Source of the DNA: Streptomyces sp. P9-A2
GTDB lineage: Bacteria > Actinomycetota > Actinomycetes > Streptomycetales > Streptomycetaceae
Length of the DNA: 64,000 nucleotides
Reading direction: 5' to 3'
Assembly: GCF_036634175.1 (NCBI RefSeq)
Contig: NZ_JAZIFX010000001.1
Location: 434,001 to 498,000 of the forward strand
The notes beneath the pieces were generated by a model that did not search any database, had not been told where the DNA came from, and saw only the letters and a program-made list of their open reading frames with translations. The position numbers and the translations under genes were made by a program. Shown here in pieces: positions 61,510 through 64,000 of the stretch. Each line of letters begins with the position of its first letter. Position 1 is the first letter of the stretch.

Positions 61510-63405
61510 ATGAATCACATCGAGCAGTACGGCCTGATCGGCGACATGCAGACCAGTGCGCATGTCTGCGATGACGGCTCGCTGGACTGGCTGTGCCTGC
61601 CCCGTTCTGACTCAGCCGCTGTCTTCGCGGCCCTGCTCGGCACGCAGAAGCACGGCGCCTGGCGCATCGCTCCGGCCCCGGACGCCGCCGCACCCGATCC
61701 AGATGTGAGGGCCGAGCGGCGTTACCGGGATGACTCGCTCGTCCTGGAATCGATGTGGCGCACGCCCAGGGGCACCGTCCGGGTCACCGACTTCATGCCG
61801 CCCCGTGACGGGGCGCCCCAGGTGATCCGCATCATCGAAGGCGTGGCCGGCGAGGTGCCGATGTTCTCCATCCTCCGTCCACGGCCCGGATACGGCCGCG
61901 TCAGTCCCTGGATCCACGAGGTGGGCGGACGCATGGTCTCCGAGGCCGGTGCGGACGCCCTCTGGCTCGACACCTCCACCCAGCAGGTGGAGAAGGACGG
62001 TGCGGTCGTCAGCTCCTTCACCGTCAGCGCCGGAGAGAACGTGGCGTTCGTGTTGAGCTGGTGCCCCTCCCATGGCGCCCCGCCGGAGATTCCCGACCCA
62101 CGCGCCGCGCTCGCCACCACGCTCGAGTTCTGGCAGGACTGGTCTCGCCAGTGCACCTACGCCGGGCCGTACCGGGAGGCCGTCGTCCGGTCCCTGATCA
62201 CACTGAAAGCGATGACCTACGCCCCCAGCGGCGGGATCGTCGCGGCACCGACGACGTCGCTGCCCGAGGAGATCGGCGGCAGCCGGAACTGGGACTACCG
62301 CTACACCTGGTTACGCGATGCCTCCACGACCCTGGGTGCCCTGCTGGGGACCGGATACCGGCGGGAGGCCGAAGCATGGCGTCGATGGCTGTTGCGGGCG
62401 GTGGCCGGCGACCCGGAGAACCTGCAGATCATGTACGGGATCGCCGGAGAGCGCGACCTGGCCGAGCGCGAGCTGCCGTGGCTGCCCGGGTACGAGGACT
62501 CGGCCCCGGTAAGAATCGGGAACGGGGCGGCAGATCAGCTGCAGCTCGACGTGTACGGCGAGGTGATCGAGACCCTTTACCTCGCGCACCAGAATGGTGT
62601 CGCCCCATGTAGCGACACGGCGGCCCTACACCAGCAGCTCGTGCGGCAGCTGGCCGAGCGCTGGCGAGAGCCGGACGAGGGCATCTGGGAGATCCGCGGA
62701 CCGCGCCGGCACTTCGTGCACTCCAAGGTGATGGCCTGGGTGGCAGTGGACCGGACGATCCGGCTGGCCGAGGCCGGCGCCCTGGACGCCGACGTGCTCG
62801 CCCTCTCGAACCTGCGCGAGACCATCCACCGTGAGGTGTGCACCAAGGGCTTCGACCGGGAGCGCGGCACCTTCACCCAGTCCTACGGCTCCCAAGAACT
62901 GGACGCCGCCCTGCTACTGATTCCCCGGGTCGGCTTCCTGCCACCGGACGATCCCCGGGTCACCGGGACCGTGGACGCTGTCAAGTGCGAACTGGCCACG
63001 CCTGACGGCCTCGTGCATCGGTATCCGACCACCGGCCACGACACCACGGTGGACGGTCTGTCCGGACACGAAGGCGCTTTCCTCCTCTGCTCGTTCTGGC
63101 TCGTCGACGCCCTGGCCCTCACTGGCCGACACGGCGAGGCCCAGTCCCTGTTCGAACGGCTACTGACTCTGCGCAGCGACCTCGGCCTACTCGCCGAGGA
63201 GTACGACCCGGTGACCAGACGCCAACTCGGCAACTTCCCACAGGCGTTCAGCCATATGGGCCTGATCGAGAGTGCACTGCTGCTGCAGCAGATCGCTTGC
63301 TCGTCACTCCCCCAGACCACGACCGGACGCATCCCCCTCGCTGACGGCCTCGGCGCCGACGCCATCGCGGCCGGAAGCGTCTCCGAGATGCTCGCGAGGG
63401 CCTGA
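61510..63405 (+). CDS. Glycoside hydrolase family 15 protein (trehalase/glucoamylase-like)
   Basis: 631 residues from the ATG at 61510 (GGAG nine bases upstream; the GTG at 61426 lacks one). The N-terminal beta-sandwich includes IEQYGLIGDMQTSAHVCDDGSLDWLCLP. The (alpha/alpha)6 catalytic domain carries GSRNWDYRYTWLRDAS (substrate Arg/Trp/Asp) and WEIRGPRRHFVHSKVMAWVAVDR with a catalytic Glu candidate. LSGHEGAFLLCSFWLVDALALTGR and NFPQAFSHMGLIESAL lie near the end. Close relatives include bacterial trehalases and glucan hydrolases. No signal peptide, so cytosolic. The kinase gene starts three bases after its stop. Confidence 0.92.
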   Translation: MNHIEQYGLIGDMQTSAHVCDDGSLDWLCLPRSDSAAVFAALLGTQKHGAWRIAPAPDAAAPDPDVRAERRYRDDSLVLESMWRTPRGTVRVTDFMPPRDGAPQVIRIIEGVAGEVPMFSILRPRPGYGRVSPWIHEVGGRMVSEAGADALWLDTSTQQVEKDGAVVSSFTVSAGENVAFVLSWCPSHGAPPEIPDPRAALATTLEFWQDWSRQCTYAGPYREAVVRSLITLKAMTYAPSGGIVAAPTTSLPEEIGGSRNWDYRYTWLRDASTTLGALLGTGYRREAEAWRRWLLRAVAGDPENLQIMYGIAGERDLAERELPWLPGYEDSAPVRIGNGAADQLQLDVYGEVIETLYLAHQNGVAPCSDTAALHQQLVRQLAERWREPDEGIWEIRGPRRHFVHSKVMAWVAVDRTIRLAEAGALDADVLALSNLRETIHREVCTKGFDRERGTFTQSYGSQELDAALLLIPRVGFLPPDDPRVTGTVDAVKCELATPDGLVHRYPTTGHDTTVDGLSGHEGAFLLCSFWLVDALALTGRHGEAQSLFERLLTLRSDLGLLAEEYDPVTRRQLGNFPQAFSHMGLIESALLLQQIACSSLPQTTTGRIPLADGLGADAIAAGSVSEMLARA

Positions 63406-63407
63406 CC

Positions 63408-64000
63408 ATGGAACCGATACTGATCATCGCAGCCACACTGCTAGCCTCCGGTGCCACCGGCTCGGCCGTGCACTACCGCCGGGCAGCCCGTTCCCAGAAG
63501 CGTCGCGCTGACCGATTGAACCAGCGCGTCACACAGCTCCAGGAGCAACTGGTGGCAGCCGAGCAGCTTGTCCGGCACGTCGCGGCCTCCGTCGTCCCGG
63601 CTGCCTCGGCGGCGCAGGCCGGACAGCCCCACCAGCCGGATATGACGCTGCCGCAGCAACTGGTCAACACACCGATCACTGGGGCCCTCCGTGTGCTTAC
63701 CGGCCAGATCGACTCCGCCCTCTTCGAGACTATGCGGTCGATCCAGGACGCGGCCCAGGCGCGAATCACACAGAGCAAGGTGGAAGCCGGACGGCAAATC
63801 GCCGAGGCACGCGAAGAGTCGGTGAACGTCACTCGGGCCGCGGTGCGGGCCTTCTCAGCCGGCGTCGTACAGCACGCCGCGAAGCTGAGCAGCAGGATCA
63901 GCGACGGCGTACGCCGCCATGTCACCGATGAGGCGTACGCGACGCTGCTGGAGATCGACCACCTGGGCCAGCAGATGCTTCGGGCCGCGTCCGGGTACAC
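63408..64000 (+). CDS. Streptomycete-type sensor kinase-like protein, N-terminal part (cut by window end)
   Basis: 197 codons are present, open to the edge. The start ATG lies two bases after the GH15 stop. EPILIIAATLLASGATGSAVHYRR is a short membrane helix, and a long coiled-coil/amphipathic stretch follows (RADRLNQRVTQLQEQLVAAEQLV; QAARITQSKVEAGRQIAEAREESVNV-like). It ends LLEIDHLGQQMLRAASGYT, the start of the unusual histidine-kinase dimer region (conserved DHxxxxxxR) found in conservon-type and NbrK-like ATP-binding proteins. The ATPase part lies beyond the window. Confidence 0.75.
   Translation, partial: MEPILIIAATLLASGATGSAVHYRRAARSQKRRADRLNQRVTQLQEQLVAAEQLVRHVAASVVPAASAAQAGQPHQPDMTLPQQLVNTPITGALRVLTGQIDSALFETMRSIQDAAQARITQSKVEAGRQIAEAREESVNVTRAAVRAFSAGVVQHAAKLSSRISDGVRRHVTDEAYATLLEIDHLGQQMLRAASGY

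Overview
The window is very GC-rich DNA with frequent GTG (and probably one TTG) starts. It carries a WhiB-like protein, a SigE-family sigma factor, a Ser/Thr kinase with TPRs, paired GtrA/GT2 and PIG-V-like glycosyltransferases and DUF6415-type genes. This points to a Streptomyces or close relative. The density of insertion sequences, integrase remnants and decayed genes suggests an accessory region, perhaps towards a chromosome arm. No rRNA, tRNA, natural-product synthase cluster or true CRISPR array was seen.

Layout. 0-6.7 kb: end of a phenylacetate-CoA ligase, an acyl-CoA synthetase, a phytoene-desaturase-like oxidoreductase and a TPR-containing Ser/Thr kinase. 7-12 kb: Cys-rich copper-storage-like protein, small membrane protein, sigma factor plus membrane partner, and a translationally coupled GT2-GtrA/mannosyltransferase pair. 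12-16.6 kb: M20 amidohydrolase, divergent SDR/TetR pair with candidate operators, and a fused remnant of an arsenic-resistance locus. 16.7-20.8 kb: solitary PstS, a second NAD-dependent DNA ligase and an EF-hand protein. 21-28.1 kb: a stress/redox island (universal stress protein, two divergent paralogous zinc alcohol dehydrogenases, DoxX, frameshifted exonuclease, roadblock-like protein, ArsR regulator). 28.1-31 kb: a graveyard of broken genes (membrane protein, two integrase remnants, thioredoxin, thioredoxin reductase). 31-39.5 kb: a KdpD-like orphan input protein convergent with a kdpD-(27-aa ORF)-kdpF-kdpA-kdpB-kdpC locus whose KdpD has lost its phospho-acceptor histidine.

39.5-43.1 kb holds a small integrative module. 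A WhiB-like iron-sulfur protein gene overlaps an excisionase gene (ATGA) and converges on a tyrosine integrase across a perfect hairpin terminator. A truncated abortive-infection-like gene and an orphan CRISPR-type repeat lie next to it. 43.2-47.1 kb is a three-level nest of insertion sequences: an IS5-family element split by an IS110-family element, itself split by an IS3-family element. The IS110 left end contains what looks like a bridge RNA. Its guide-like segments match the target flank and both element termini. 47-54 kb: degraded IS630, MerR regulator, a large secreted hydrolase and an intact IS1182-type element. 54-64 kb: XRE/HAD operon, a second inverted copy of the IS3 element, and a regulator-rich run (HATPase, TrmO-like, HTH-TPR regulator, DUF6415, GH15 glycosidase, and a sensor kinase cut by the window end).

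The strongest leads are the IS110 bridge-RNA reading (43.7-43.9 kb), the Wbl-Xis-Int module (41.1-43.1 kb) and the pseudo-kinase KdpD without an adjacent kdpE. All functional statements are read from sequence motifs and gene context; no database search was run.
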